Assembly (NCBI GenBank): GCA_001627335.1
Contig: LUPK01000057.1
Coordinates: 1-64,000, forward strand
DNA length: 64,000 bases
Direction of reading: 5' to 3'
DNA from: Nocardioides sp. REDSEA-S33_B3
GTDB lineage: Bacteria > Actinomycetota > Actinomycetes > Propionibacteriales > Nocardioidaceae
Shown: positions 1-7,550 of the stretch, in pieces
Numbering within the stretch: position 1 is the first letter of the stretch
Layout: every line of letters begins with the position of its first letter
Program-made: the position numbers and the translations under genes
The notes under the pieces: model-generated
Databases searched by the model: none
What the model was told of the DNA's origin: nothing
The model's input: the letters and a program-made list of their open reading frames with translations, nothing else

Positions 1-104
1 TCACCGACTGGCTCCACACCTACAATCACCACCGCGGTCACACCGCGCTCGGCGGCAAGTCACCAGCCGACCTTGTGCCCAACCTGTGTGGACAGAACAC
101 CTAG
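1..104 (+). mobile_element. C-terminal end of an IS481-type transposase (cut by the window start)
   Basis: Reading from base 3, an open frame of 33 residues ends at the TAG at 102-104. It includes WLHTYNHHRGHTALGGKSPA and ends in NLCGQNT. The motif YNHHRGHTALGGKSP is typical of the C-terminal end of the DDE integrase-core (rve) transposases of the IS481 family, where the catalytic glutamate helix lies just upstream. The last bases before the stop (about 80-98, cctgtgtggacagaaca) could be the right terminal inverted repeat, since IS481 transposase genes often run into it; that is inference because the left end is outside the window. MpaB-like CDS starts only 17 bp further on. Confidence 0.75.
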
Positions 105-120
105 TCTCGGAGGCGTGGAC

Positions 121-1008
121 GTGATCGGCGGGGCGCGCGAGCGGTTGGGGGCGGCGGTGTTCGCCCGGGTGGCCGGGCCGGACGGGCCGCGGCAGCGCGA
201 GCGGATCCACGGTCGCCCGGGGCCGCGGTGGTTCGAGCCCGACAGCGCGATCGCGCGGGTGCACGGTGACGCCAGCATGTTCGTCGGCGGCATCCGGGCG
301 CTGCTGCTGCAGACCCTGCACCCGGCGGCGATGCGGGCGGTCTCCGAGCACAGCGGCTACCGCGGCGACATGCTCGGTCGTCTCGCCCGCACCAGCACCT
401 TCCTGGCGGTGACCACCTTCGGACACGCCGAGGACGCCGAGGCGGCCTGCTCCGCCGTACGCCGGATCCACGAGCGGGTCACCGGCACGATGCCCGACGG
501 CACGGCGTACGCCGCCAGCGACCCTCACCTGCTGCGCTGGGTGCACGTGGCAGAGGCGCACTCCTTCCTGCTGGCCCACCAGACCTACGGCGCCCGCCCG
601 CTGGACCGGGCCGGCCGCGACGAGTACGTCGCCCAGATCGCCGAGATCGGCCGGCGACTCGGCGTGGTCGACCCGCCCACCACCGAGGCCGGGCTCGAGG
701 AGGCGCTGTCCTCCTACCGCGCCGAGCTGCGTGGCACCCCCGAGGCCCGCGAGGCCGTCCGCTACGTCGTGCTGCGCCCGCCGATCCCGCTCCTCGCGCG
801 CCCGGCGTACGCCGTCCTCGTGGCCGCGGCCGTGGGGCTGATGCCGGCGTGGAGCCGGCTCCCGCTGCGGCTGCCGCTGATGCCGGTCACCGAACGCACG
901 GTCGTGAAGGTGCTCGGCGGCGCCGCGATCGGGACCATTCGCTGGGCCATGAGCGCCCAGGGGCCGGCGCCGAGGAATGCGGTGGAGACCGAGGCGACCG
1001 CGTCCTAG
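121..1008 (+). CDS. MpaB/DUF2236 family oxygenase
   Basis: Predicted 295-residue member of the oxygenase MpaB / DUF2236 family, heme-dependent oxidoreductase-like proteins named after the mycophenolic acid side-chain oxygenase and related to latex-clearing proteins. The family hallmark is visible: HGDASMFVGG near residues 48-57, LLLQTLHP at 61-68 and a second histidine block WVHVAEAHSFL near 140-150. No signal peptide is evident. The GTG at 121 is chosen because GGAGG at 109-113 lies 7 bases upstream; a longer reading from 73 would overlap the transposase. The natural substrate cannot be read from sequence. The gene stands alone, between an insertion-sequence end and helR. Confidence 0.85.
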   Translation: MIGGARERLGAAVFARVAGPDGPRQRERIHGRPGPRWFEPDSAIARVHGDASMFVGGIRALLLQTLHPAAMRAVSEHSGYRGDMLGRLARTSTFLAVTTFGHAEDAEAACSAVRRIHERVTGTMPDGTAYAASDPHLLRWVHVAEAHSFLLAHQTYGARPLDRAGRDEYVAQIAEIGRRLGVVDPPTTEAGLEEALSSYRAELRGTPEAREAVRYVVLRPPIPLLARPAYAVLVAAAVGLMPAWSRLPLRLPLMPVTERTVVKVLGGAAIGTIRWAMSAQGPAPRNAVETEATAS

Positions 1009-1071
1009 GCTGGGCGGTTCGCCCGGGGCCGCTTCCACCCCCGGGTCGTCTACTCCGCGAGGTGCTGCGCC

Positions 1072-3150
1072 ATGCCCGAGTCCGCGTCCGAGACCGCCCA
1101 CCCACCCGATCCCGAGCTGCGCCGCGAGCAGCAGCACCTCGCCGAGTCCCGGCGCCAGCTGGCCCGGATGCGTGAGCGCACCGCGTCGATGGACGCCGGT
1201 GCCGCGGCGGACTGGGTGAGCCGGGAGTTCCTCGAGTCCACGTTCGCGTTGCGGATGAAGCAGCTGGCCGACGACCCGACCGTGCCGCTGTTCTTCGGGC
1301 GGCTGGACTACGGCGCCGGCCACCTGGGGGGCGAGCACGCCGGGGAGTCCTTCCACATCGGTCGCCGCCACGTCACCGGCCCCGACGGCGACGCCCTGGT
1401 GGTCGACTGGCGCGCCCCGGTCAGCACCCCCTTCTACCGGGCCAGCAGCGCCGAGCCGATGGGCGTGGACCTGCGCCGTCGCTACGGCTTCTCCCGCGGT
1501 GAGCTGACCGGCTTCGAGGACGAGCCGCTCACCGGCGGCGGTGGCCCCGAGCACAGCGCGATCCTCGAGGCGGAGATCGAGCGGCCACGCGTCGGGCCGA
1601 TGCGCGACATCGTGGCGACCATCCAGCCCGAGCAGGACGTCATCGTCCGCGCCGACCTCGCGCGCAGCATCTGCGTCCAGGGCGCCCCGGGCACCGGCAA
1701 GACCGCGGTGGGCCTGCACCGCGCGGCGTACCTCCTCTACGCGCACCGCGAGCAGCTCTCCCGCCAGGGTGTCCTGGTGGTCGGCCCGAACGCCTCCTTC
1801 CTGCGCTACATCCGCGACGTGCTGCCGGCGCTCGGCGAGGTCGAGGCGACCCAGGCGACGATCGAGGAGCTGGTCACCGCACCGCTGCCCGAGGGGCGCC
1901 GGGTCCGCGCCGTCGAGCCCGACGACGTCGCCACCCTCAAGGGCGACGCCCGGCTCGCGGAGGTGCTGCGGCGGGCGGTGTGGGCAGGCGTCGGCACTCC
2001 CGACGACGCCCTGGTGGTGCCGCGCGGGTCGCGTCGCTGGCGGGTGCCGTCCTACGAGGTCGAGGAGGTGCTCGACGGGCTGCGCACCCGCGGCGTCCGG
2101 TACGCCGCCGCCGGCTCGATGCTCGCCCAGGCCCTGGCCCACCGGGTGCTGCTGCGCATGGAGGCCGGGGGCGAGTCCCCCGACGACCGGGTGCAGGACG
2201 CCGTGGCGCGCAGCGCCCCGGTCAAGGCGTGCGTGAGGGCGCTGTGGCCGGCGGTCGACCCGGCGAAGCTGCTGCACCGCCTGCTCTCGGACCCCGACGC
2301 GCTGGCATCGGCGGCCGACGGTCTCCTCGACCCCGACGAGCAGCGGCTCCTCCTGTGGGACCGTCCGCCGCGCAGCGCCGGCACCGCCCGGTGGACGCTC
2401 GCCGACGCCGTGCTCCTCGACGAGCTGCGCGACCTGCTCGAGCGCACCGGGTCGGTCGGTCACCTGGTCGCCGACGAGGCGCAGGACCTCTCCCCCATGA
2501 TGCTGCGCGCGCTCGCCCGGCGCTCCAGCACCGGCTCGGTCACCGTGCTCGGCGACCTCGCCCAGGCGACCACCCCGTGGGGTGCCCGCTCGTGGGAGGA
2601 GGCCCTCGCCCACCTCGGCAGGCCCGACGCCCACGTCGAGCAGCTGACCCGCGGCTTCCGCGTCCCCTCCGAGGTCATCGAGTACGCCGCCGGCCTGCTG
2701 CCCCACGTCGCCCCGTCGCTCGTGCCACCCACGTCGGTGCGACGCACGCGCGGCGACCTGGAGGTCGCCCGCGTGCCGGACCCGGTCGCCACCCTGGCCG
2801 ACCGGCTCCGCGGGGTGCTGGCGCGCGAGGGCTCGGTCGGCGTCGTCGTACCCGACCACGTGGTCGCCGCCACCTCCCGCGTGCTGGACGCCGTCGACCA
2901 CCGCGTGCTCGGAGCGCAGACCGCCGAGGCGGAGCAGGAGTGGGAGACGCGGGTCGAGGTGGTGCCGGCGAGCCTGGCCAAGGGCCTGGAGTTCGACCAC
3001 GTGGTGCTGCTGGAGCCCGCGGCCGTGGTGGCCGGCGAGCACGACCGCGTGACCGGGCTGCGGAGGCTCTACGTGTGCCTCACCAGGGCCGTCACGAGTC
3101 TGCTGGTCCTGCACGCCGAGGACCTTCCCGCAGAACTGGGGAAGCCTTGA
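1072..3150 (+). CDS. helR: HelD/HelR-type RNA polymerase recycling motor ATPase
   Basis: A 692-residue superfamily 1 (UvrD/Rep-like) ATPase of the HelD class. In Gram-positive bacteria HelD pushes arms into the primary and secondary channels of stalled RNA polymerase and releases DNA; the actinobacterial HelR variant also displaces rifampicin. Residues 15-45 are the charged N-terminal coiled coil, Walker A GAPGTGKT is at 204-211, Walker B DEAQDLS at 468-474, and the C-terminal end carries GLEFDHVVLLEP and YVCLTRA motifs of the second RecA-like domain. The start ATG at 1072 follows GAGGTG. I looked for the rifamycin-associated element upstream and did not see it, so whether this copy is HelR proper or housekeeping HelD is undecided. 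Confidence 0.85.
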   Translation: MPESASETAHPPDPELRREQQHLAESRRQLARMRERTASMDAGAAADWVSREFLESTFALRMKQLADDPTVPLFFGRLDYGAGHLGGEHAGESFHIGRRHVTGPDGDALVVDWRAPVSTPFYRASSAEPMGVDLRRRYGFSRGELTGFEDEPLTGGGGPEHSAILEAEIERPRVGPMRDIVATIQPEQDVIVRADLARSICVQGAPGTGKTAVGLHRAAYLLYAHREQLSRQGVLVVGPNASFLRYIRDVLPALGEVEATQATIEELVTAPLPEGRRVRAVEPDDVATLKGDARLAEVLRRAVWAGVGTPDDALVVPRGSRRWRVPSYEVEEVLDGLRTRGVRYAAAGSMLAQALAHRVLLRMEAGGESPDDRVQDAVARSAPVKACVRALWPAVDPAKLLHRLLSDPDALASAADGLLDPDEQRLLLWDRPPRSAGTARWTLADAVLLDELRDLLERTGSVGHLVADEAQDLSPMMLRALARRSSTGSVTVLGDLAQATTPWGARSWEEALAHLGRPDAHVEQLTRGFRVPSEVIEYAAGLLPHVAPSLVPPTSVRRTRGDLEVARVPDPVATLADRLRGVLAREGSVGVVVPDHVVAATSRVLDAVDHRVLGAQTAEAEQEWETRVEVVPASLAKGLEFDHVVLLEPAAVVAGEHDRVTGLRRLYVCLTRAVTSLLVLHAEDLPAELGKP

Positions 3151-3166
3151 GCCTTTCTTGAGGCTC
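3149..3166 (+). terminator. Small hairpin at the helR stop codon
   Basis: GAGCCT at 3149-3154 and AGGCTC at 3161-3166 can pair around a TTCTTG loop, overlapping the TGA of helR. The stem is short and there is no U tract, so its role as a terminator is tentative. Confidence 0.3.
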
Positions 3167-3239
3167 CCTGAAGGAGACGGACCTAGGCTGGAGTCACCGC
3201 GGTCGTCAGCCAGGACGCCGCCCATCCACCGGAGTCGTC

Positions 3240-4511
3240 ATGGGGACCACCTCCACCGCCCGCCGTACCGCCGTCGGCCTGCTGCTCGCCCTGCTCGTCG
3301 GGCTGCTGAGCAGCGTGGGCGCCTCGACGGTGCTGGCCCCCGGCGCGCACGCCGCCGAGAGGGGGCGCGTGGTCGGTGAGGTGCTCGTGCCGGGCAACGT
3401 GAAGCTGAAGGTCCGCTGGTTCGACGAGGATTGGACCTTCCTCGGCTCGCGCAAGGTCAACGGCAGCATCTACTCCCTGCGACTGGCCCCGGGCACCTAC
3501 TACCTGCAGTTCACCGACGAGCGGCCGGCCTACAACGTCGACAAGTACGCCCCCACCGACGTGCGCGTGCGCGTGAAGGCGGGCAAGAAGGTCCAGAAGA
3601 ACGTCCGGATGAAGCCGGGTGCCGCCATCACCGGCACCGTCCGCGCCGGCGGCAGGCCGCTGGGCGGCGCCAAGGTCGTGGCCGCCAACGCCAACGAGCA
3701 GTCCTTCTCCACCAAGGCCAACGACAAGGGTCAGTTCGCCATCGGCGGACTCCCCGACGGCAGCTACTCCGTCTTCACCTACGACCGGAAGAAGACCTGG
3801 GTCGACAAGAGCACCTATGTCCAGGGCCTGCGCTCGACGCAGAAGCGCAACATCGGCATCGTGCTGCGCAAGAAGGCCGGCAAGCTCCTGGTCGACCTGC
3901 GCGCGGGCGGCCAGCGGGTCAAGGAGGCGGTCTTCGTCACGGCCATCAGCAAGGCCTCGGGCCAGTTCTGGACCGTCAAGGCCAAGCGCGGCGAGGCCAG
4001 CTTCAAGGGGCTCTACCCCGGCAAGTACCGCATGGTCGCCCCCGGCGTGGGCAACTACCTGCCGCAGGAGGGCGCCATCAAGGGCGCCAACGTGAAGCAG
4101 GGCCGCGCCGACCTGGCCAGCACCTTCACGTGGAAGAAGCGGGGCGCCAGCATCTCCGGCTTCGTCCTCGACGAGGTCTACCCCGAGGCCGTGCTGAAGG
4201 ACGTGCGGGTGCTCGCCTTCGCCAAGGACGGCACCCTCCTGGGCTCGGCCACCACGGGTTCGGACGGCGCGTTCACCCTCGGGGGGCCGATCACCACCCA
4301 GGGCGGGATCACGCTGAAGATCCAGCCCGGCGGCAGCAACCCGCCGTACCTGACCGGCGCCTACTACTGCAAGTTCGGCTCCAGCTCGCTCTCCCCTCTC
4401 TCGGTCACCCAGGGCGAGGACCTCCAGGTCGGCGACCTGCTCCTCCCCCAGCTGGCCACCAGCGAGCAGGACAACAAGAGCAACTGCGGCGCCGAGCACA
4501 CCGCACCCTGA
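3240..4511 (+). CDS. Secreted protein with carboxypeptidase regulatory-like (beta-sandwich) repeats
   Basis: A 423-residue exported protein. It begins with RR, a hydrophobic stretch (about 12-31) and an AHA-AE cleavage region near 38-39, a Sec signal peptide. The mature part is a series of beta-sandwich units of the CarboxypepD_reg / Cna-B-like type: the repeating pattern G-x-V-x(n)-G-x-P-L-x-G-A-x-V, G-x-F-x-I-G-G-L-P-D-G-x-Y near residues 125-180, and a last unit with ISGFVLDE (about 303) and DGAFTLGG (about 342). It is lysine-rich for this genome. No catalytic residues are apparent; such modules usually act as stalks or carbohydrate/protein-binding domains. It is a paralogue of the next gene, which lacks a signal peptide. 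Confidence 0.7.
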   Translation: MGTTSTARRTAVGLLLALLVGLLSSVGASTVLAPGAHAAERGRVVGEVLVPGNVKLKVRWFDEDWTFLGSRKVNGSIYSLRLAPGTYYLQFTDERPAYNVDKYAPTDVRVRVKAGKKVQKNVRMKPGAAITGTVRAGGRPLGGAKVVAANANEQSFSTKANDKGQFAIGGLPDGSYSVFTYDRKKTWVDKSTYVQGLRSTQKRNIGIVLRKKAGKLLVDLRAGGQRVKEAVFVTAISKASGQFWTVKAKRGEASFKGLYPGKYRMVAPGVGNYLPQEGAIKGANVKQGRADLASTFTWKKRGASISGFVLDEVYPEAVLKDVRVLAFAKDGTLLGSATTGSDGAFTLGGPITTQGGITLKIQPGGSNPPYLTGAYYCKFGSSSLSPLSVTQGEDLQVGDLLLPQLATSEQDNKSNCGAEHTAP

Positions 4512-4534
4512 CCGACCGGCGACCGCCTCCTCCC

Positions 4535-4552
4535 GGTGACCGATCGGTCACC
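4535..4552. promoter_or_regulatory. 18-bp perfect palindrome between paralogues
   Basis: GGTGACCGATCGGTCACC reads identically on both strands and lies between the two carboxypeptidase-regulatory-like genes, 24 bp after one stop and 126 bp before the next start. It could be a dyad operator or the stem of a terminator; there is no loop, which favours protein binding. Confidence 0.4.
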
Positions 4553-4677
4553 CGATGTCACCCGACTGTGTCCCGATGGTGCCCGAACGGTGGACCACGC
4601 GTGCCCGCGGCGGCCTTAGGTTCGAACCACCGGACTCACCGTCACACCCACCGCACGACCGCACCCGAGGAGGCACC

Positions 4678-5607
4678 ATGCAGCTCCGCACCGACCACGG
4701 CACGATCCGGCTGCGCCTGTTCGCGGAGACGCCGTGCGTCGTCCGCGTCGCGTGGTACGCCGACGGTCGGCTCGTCGGCCAGCGCCGGCTCTGGCACCGT
4801 GAGACCGACCTACTGCTGCCCGAGGGGCGCTGGACCCTCGAGATCTCCGACGAGCGCTCCGCCCACGACCCCAGCCGCCTCGCGCCCACCCGGCTCGAGG
4901 TGCTGGTGAGGGCCGGCTGGCGGACCGCCACCGACGTGGTGCTCACCCGCGGAGCGGTGCTGACCGGCTTCGTCGCCGACACCGCACCGCGACTCGCCAG
5001 GTTCGCGACCGTCACCGCGACCACCGCCGACGGCCGCAGCTTCTCGGTGCGGACCGACGGCCTCGGCGGCTACACCCTGGCCGGGCTGCCCTCCACCGCC
5101 TGCCTGGTGCGTGCCACCAAGGGCACGCAGCGGACGGCGCCGGTGGTGGTCGAGACGGTCGGCGGCGAGCACCACGAGCTCGACCTGGTCCTCACCGAGA
5201 CCTCCGCGTCGGGCTCGCGCTCGGCCACGGCCGACCTGAAGGTCGGCGCGGCGTTCACCGGTGTTGTGCTGGACGAGCACACCGGCGCCGCGGCGTACGC
5301 GGCCATCGTGGAGGTGCGCGACTCCCGCGGCGTGCTGAGGGGGCGCACCCGCACCGACCACCGCGGCTGCTTCGTCGTCGGCGGCGACCTGCCGGCCTCC
5401 AGCGGCCTGACCATCGTGGTGAAGTCCGGCCCGGACCGCATCGAGGTGGACCAGCGCCGCCTGCACGGGCTCGCCTGCCGCGAGGCGCAGCTGGTCGACC
5501 TGGGTCGGGTCACGCTCCCCCGGGCACCGCACCGGGCACGGCCCGCCCGCGCCAGCCTGCCGCGCGCCAGCGCCGCAGCGATGTCGCTGCCGGCGACCCG
5601 CGTCTGA
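4678..5607 (+). CDS. Cytoplasmic paralogue of the preceding carboxypeptidase regulatory-like protein
   Basis: A 309-residue protein starting at the ATG at 4678, which follows the ribosome site GGAGG in gaggaggcacc; longer in-frame starts have no such site. It has no signal peptide. Its first 90 residues align with the mature N-terminal part of the secreted neighbour: both carry a W-Y/F-D core, then the block ISDERSA (here) or FTDERPA (neighbour), then APT-x(6)-V-R/K-A-G and finally a G-A-x-x-T-G-x-V unit. FVLDE/VVLDEHTG occurs in both C-terminal units. The last 40 residues are rich in Arg, Ala and Pro. Function unknown; the pair may have arisen by tandem duplication with loss of export in this copy. 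Confidence 0.65.
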   Translation: MQLRTDHGTIRLRLFAETPCVVRVAWYADGRLVGQRRLWHRETDLLLPEGRWTLEISDERSAHDPSRLAPTRLEVLVRAGWRTATDVVLTRGAVLTGFVADTAPRLARFATVTATTADGRSFSVRTDGLGGYTLAGLPSTACLVRATKGTQRTAPVVVETVGGEHHELDLVLTETSASGSRSATADLKVGAAFTGVVLDEHTGAAAYAAIVEVRDSRGVLRGRTRTDHRGCFVVGGDLPASSGLTIVVKSGPDRIEVDQRRLHGLACREAQLVDLGRVTLPRAPHRARPARASLPRASAAAMSLPATRV

Positions 5608-5663
5608 GGCCCGCGTCCGAGGCCGGCGTCCGAGGTCCGCGCCGGGACCGTGGGTCGGGACCG

Positions 5664-6041
5664 TCAGCTGACGGACATGTCCGTCGCGGGGTCCCAGAAG
5701 GCCCGCATGGCGGTGATCCTCCCGTCCTCGTCGAAGACCATGTGGTCGATGGGGGCGACGGTGTAGCTCTGGTCGCCGACGACGGTGACGAGCTCGAAGT
5801 GGAAGACGGCCTCGCCGCCGGCGATGCGCACGACGCCGAGGCTGGTGCGCGCCTCCATGCCCTCCAGGCCGCCGTAGAACTCCAGGATGGCCTCGCGGCC
5901 GCGGCGGACCTCGGTGCCGACGGGGTCCTCCACGGTCGCGTCGTCGGTGTAGAGGTCGGCGATCTGGGCCGCCGTGCCGTTCGCCACGAGGGCGATGTAG
6001 GACTCCACGACCTCGCGGATCTTCTCGGTGCTCGCAGCCAC
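5664..6041 (-). CDS. Steroid delta-isomerase (ketosteroid isomerase)
   Basis: A 125-residue NTF2/SnoaL-fold protein very like classical delta5-3-ketosteroid isomerases, which shift the C5-C6 double bond of 3-ketosteroids into conjugation. The catalytic set of the Comamonas/Pseudomonas enzymes is recognisable: Tyr15 in VESYIALV (oxyanion hole), Asp39 in DDATVEDPVG (general base) and Asp99 in TVAPIDHMVF (oxyanion hole), with the flanking VEDPVG and APIDH blocks matching the family closely. The GTG at 6041 is chosen because GGAG lies 7 bases upstream; a GTG at 6071 is possible. A KstR-like operator sits 37 bp upstream, which supports a steroid role rather than a generic SnoaL-like one. Confidence 0.8.
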   Translation of the reverse strand: MAASTEKIREVVESYIALVANGTAAQIADLYTDDATVEDPVGTEVRRGREAILEFYGGLEGMEARTSLGVVRIAGGEAVFHFELVTVVGDQSYTVAPIDHMVFDEDGRITAMRAFWDPATDMSVS

Positions 6042-6077
6042 GGCCACACTCCTCGTCGAGTCGCTCCTCACGGGAAC

Positions 6078-6091
6078 GAGAACAGGTTCTA
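6078..6091. promoter_or_regulatory. KstR-like operator before the ketosteroid isomerase
   Basis: GAGAACAGGTTCTA matches the mycobacterial KstR consensus T-N2-AAC-N2-GTT-N2-A in 13 of 14 defined or free positions; only the first T is G. It lies 37 bp before the isomerase start. Two better matches occur at 56869 and 58903. Confidence 0.65.
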
Positions 6092-6154
6092 GTTATCGGC
6101 AGCCTAGCGTGCGCCACGTCACACGTGGTCGGCGCCATGGGGTTCAATGGGGCG

Positions 6155-6793
6155 ATGCCCGCTCATGACGACCACACCGGCCCGTTGCGCGAGCAGCTGC
6201 GCCGGCGCTGGCCGCTCTCCGGCGACGAGGCGCTGCGCGAGGACCTCCTCGACGCCTGGGACCGCCCCGGCTACCACGACCTCCAGCACCTCGCCGACGT
6301 GCTCGGCCGGCTCGCCGAGCTCGCCGAGGCCGGCGTCGACTACCCCCACCTCCCGGTGGTGCTGGCCGCGTGGTTCCACGACGCGGTCTACGACGGCGAG
6401 CGCGACGCCGAGGAGCGCTCGGCCGCCCGGGCCGAGGACACCCTGCCGCTCTCGGTCGGCGAGGAGACCGCCGCCGAGGTGGCCCGGCTGGTGCGGATGA
6501 CCGAGACCCACGAGCCGGTCGAGGACGACGTGGCCGGGTGCGCCCTCTCCGACGCCGACCTGGCCATCCTCGCCGCACCCCCGGCCCGCTACGCGACGTA
6601 CGTCCGCAGCGTGCGCGAGGAGTACTCCCACCTCGACGACGACTCCTTCGCCCTGGGCCGCACCCAGGTCCTCGAGCACCTCGCGGAGAAGCCGACCCTC
6701 TTCCACACCGCACCCGCCCGCAGCGCGTGGGAGGCCGATGCCAGGGCCAACCTCGACGCCGAGCTCGCCGGCCTCCGACGGGTCGCCAGCTAG
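6155..6793 (+). CDS. HD-domain metal-dependent phosphohydrolase-like protein
   Basis: A 212-residue protein of the predicted metal-dependent HD hydrolase group (COG4339-like). His41/His45 in GYHDLQHLADVL and the His75-Asp76 pair in AAWFHDAVYD are the expected metal ligands, with a further SDADLAIL segment near 140 supplying another aspartate and RYATYVRSVREEY typical of this subgroup. Substrate is not known; related proteins hydrolyse phosphoester bonds in nucleotides. The ATG at 6155 is preferred over upstream GTG/ATG codons at 6125 and 6137 because the domain begins soon after it, but the choice is not firm. Its stop overlaps the convergent DUF4031 gene by 4 bp. Confidence 0.75.
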   Translation: MPAHDDHTGPLREQLRRRWPLSGDEALREDLLDAWDRPGYHDLQHLADVLGRLAELAEAGVDYPHLPVVLAAWFHDAVYDGERDAEERSAARAEDTLPLSVGEETAAEVARLVRMTETHEPVEDDVAGCALSDADLAILAAPPARYATYVRSVREEYSHLDDDSFALGRTQVLEHLAEKPTLFHTAPARSAWEADARANLDAELAGLRRVAS

Positions 6794-7065
6794 CGTGCCG
6801 TCCCACCGGTGCGCGGCTTGCGCACCCGCAGCCCGCCCGCGACCAGGCGGCGCACGAGCTCGCGGCTGCTGACCGGCTCGGCCCCGGCAGCGACCACGTC
6901 GGCGTACCACTCCGACGGCACGTCGTAGTGGTCCCGGTCGAAGCCGCGGCGCGAGAAGCCCAGGCTCTCGGCGAAGACGTGCAGCTCCGCGAGGGAGGTG
7001 TCGCTGGCCAGGTGCGACCACAACCGGCCGTGACCGGCGGCGTTCGGCGGGTCGATCAGGATCAC
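6790..7065 (-). CDS. DUF4031 domain-containing protein
   Basis: A 91-residue protein that is almost entirely a DUF4031 domain: it begins with ILIDPPNAAGHGRLWSHLAS, continues with SLAELHVFAESLGFSRRGFD, the family signature DHYDVP near 45-50, and ends with ELVRRLVAGGLRV. Function is not established. The GTG start at 7065 has no ribosome binding site but a TAGGCT box six bases upstream, consistent with a leaderless transcript. Tail-to-tail 4-bp overlap with the HD-domain gene; head-to-head with the next small gene. Confidence 0.8.
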   Translation of the reverse strand: MILIDPPNAAGHGRLWSHLASDTSLAELHVFAESLGFSRRGFDRDHYDVPSEWYADVVAAGAEPVSSRELVRRLVAGGLRVRKPRTGGTAR

Positions 7066-7071
7066 GCCGAC

Positions 7072-7077
7072 AGCCTA
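7072..7077 (-). promoter_or_regulatory. -10 box (TAGGCT) for leaderless DUF4031 gene
   Basis: TAGGCT on the minus strand, 6 bases before the GTG at 7065. Same spacing as at ten other genes in the window. Confidence 0.5.
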
Positions 7078-7101
7078 GGCAGCGGTGCTACTAATGGGAC
7101 G

Positions 7102-7458
7102 GTGGACGTCGCACAGCTCTTCGAGGCCAGGTCCCGGGTCCTCGCGGACCTCGAGGCACGACGCCAGGCGACCCCCGCAGCGGTCTCGGCGCTGGAGGAG
7201 GCCGTCTCGGCGCGCTCGTGGTGGGCCGAGCAGTGGCCCGAGGGCGCGCAGTACGTCGCCGGGCTCATCGCCCAGGACGTCCAGGACGCCCTCTTCGACT
7301 CGACCGGTCGCTGGCCGGTGTGCGACTGGTGCGACGAGGACGCCGAGCACATGGTGCACATCCAGCCCGACCTCGGCGGACCGGACCCGACGTGGGTGTG
7401 CGAGGAGAGCGGCAAGGCCGTCGCGCCGCTGGGTGAGTTGCCCCGCCGGCACGACTGA
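7102..7458 (+). CDS. Small cysteine-containing protein of unknown function
   Basis: A 118-residue soluble protein I do not recognise. The N-terminal half is helical (VDVAQLFEARSRVLADLEAR), the middle contains SWWAEQWPEGAQYVAGLIAQ and the C-terminal half has a possible zinc-knuckle arrangement VCDWCDEDAEHMVHIQPDL followed by a third cysteine in WVCEESG; the CxxC...H...C spacing is compatible with metal binding. The GTG at 7102 is chosen because the conserved-looking part starts there and TACTAA lies 7 bases upstream, as for a leaderless gene. Divergent from the DUF4031 gene with only 36 bp between start codons. Confidence 0.6.
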   Translation: MDVAQLFEARSRVLADLEARRQATPAAVSALEEAVSARSWWAEQWPEGAQYVAGLIAQDVQDALFDSTGRWPVCDWCDEDAEHMVHIQPDLGGPDPTWVCEESGKAVAPLGELPRRHD

Positions 7459-7480
7459 CGCCCGGATCGGCGAGCCGTGC

Positions 7481-7510
7481 TCTCGACGCCCGCTCGCTGC
7501 TCGACCACCG
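7481..7510. repeat. Copy of the TCTCGA...CTCGACC intergenic repeat
   Basis: tctcgacgcccgctcgctgc followed by tcgaccaccg. One of at least seven copies in the window of a short element bounded by (GG)TCTCGA and CTCGACC; see 61991-62089 for the fullest copies. Confidence 0.5.
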
Positions 7511-7550
7511 GGGTGACGCCCGGCTCGGTGGGTCCGCTGACGCGTCCTCG

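Noticed and set aside
60..293. Minus-strand frame of 77 residues over the start of the MpaB-like gene
   Set aside because: Antisense to a well-supported gene and lacking a ribosome site.
1009..1071. Rifamycin-associated element upstream of helR
   Set aside because: I looked for the GC-rich 19-bp dyad with a GGGGCTTGC-type arm and did not find it; only general GC-rich sequence is present.
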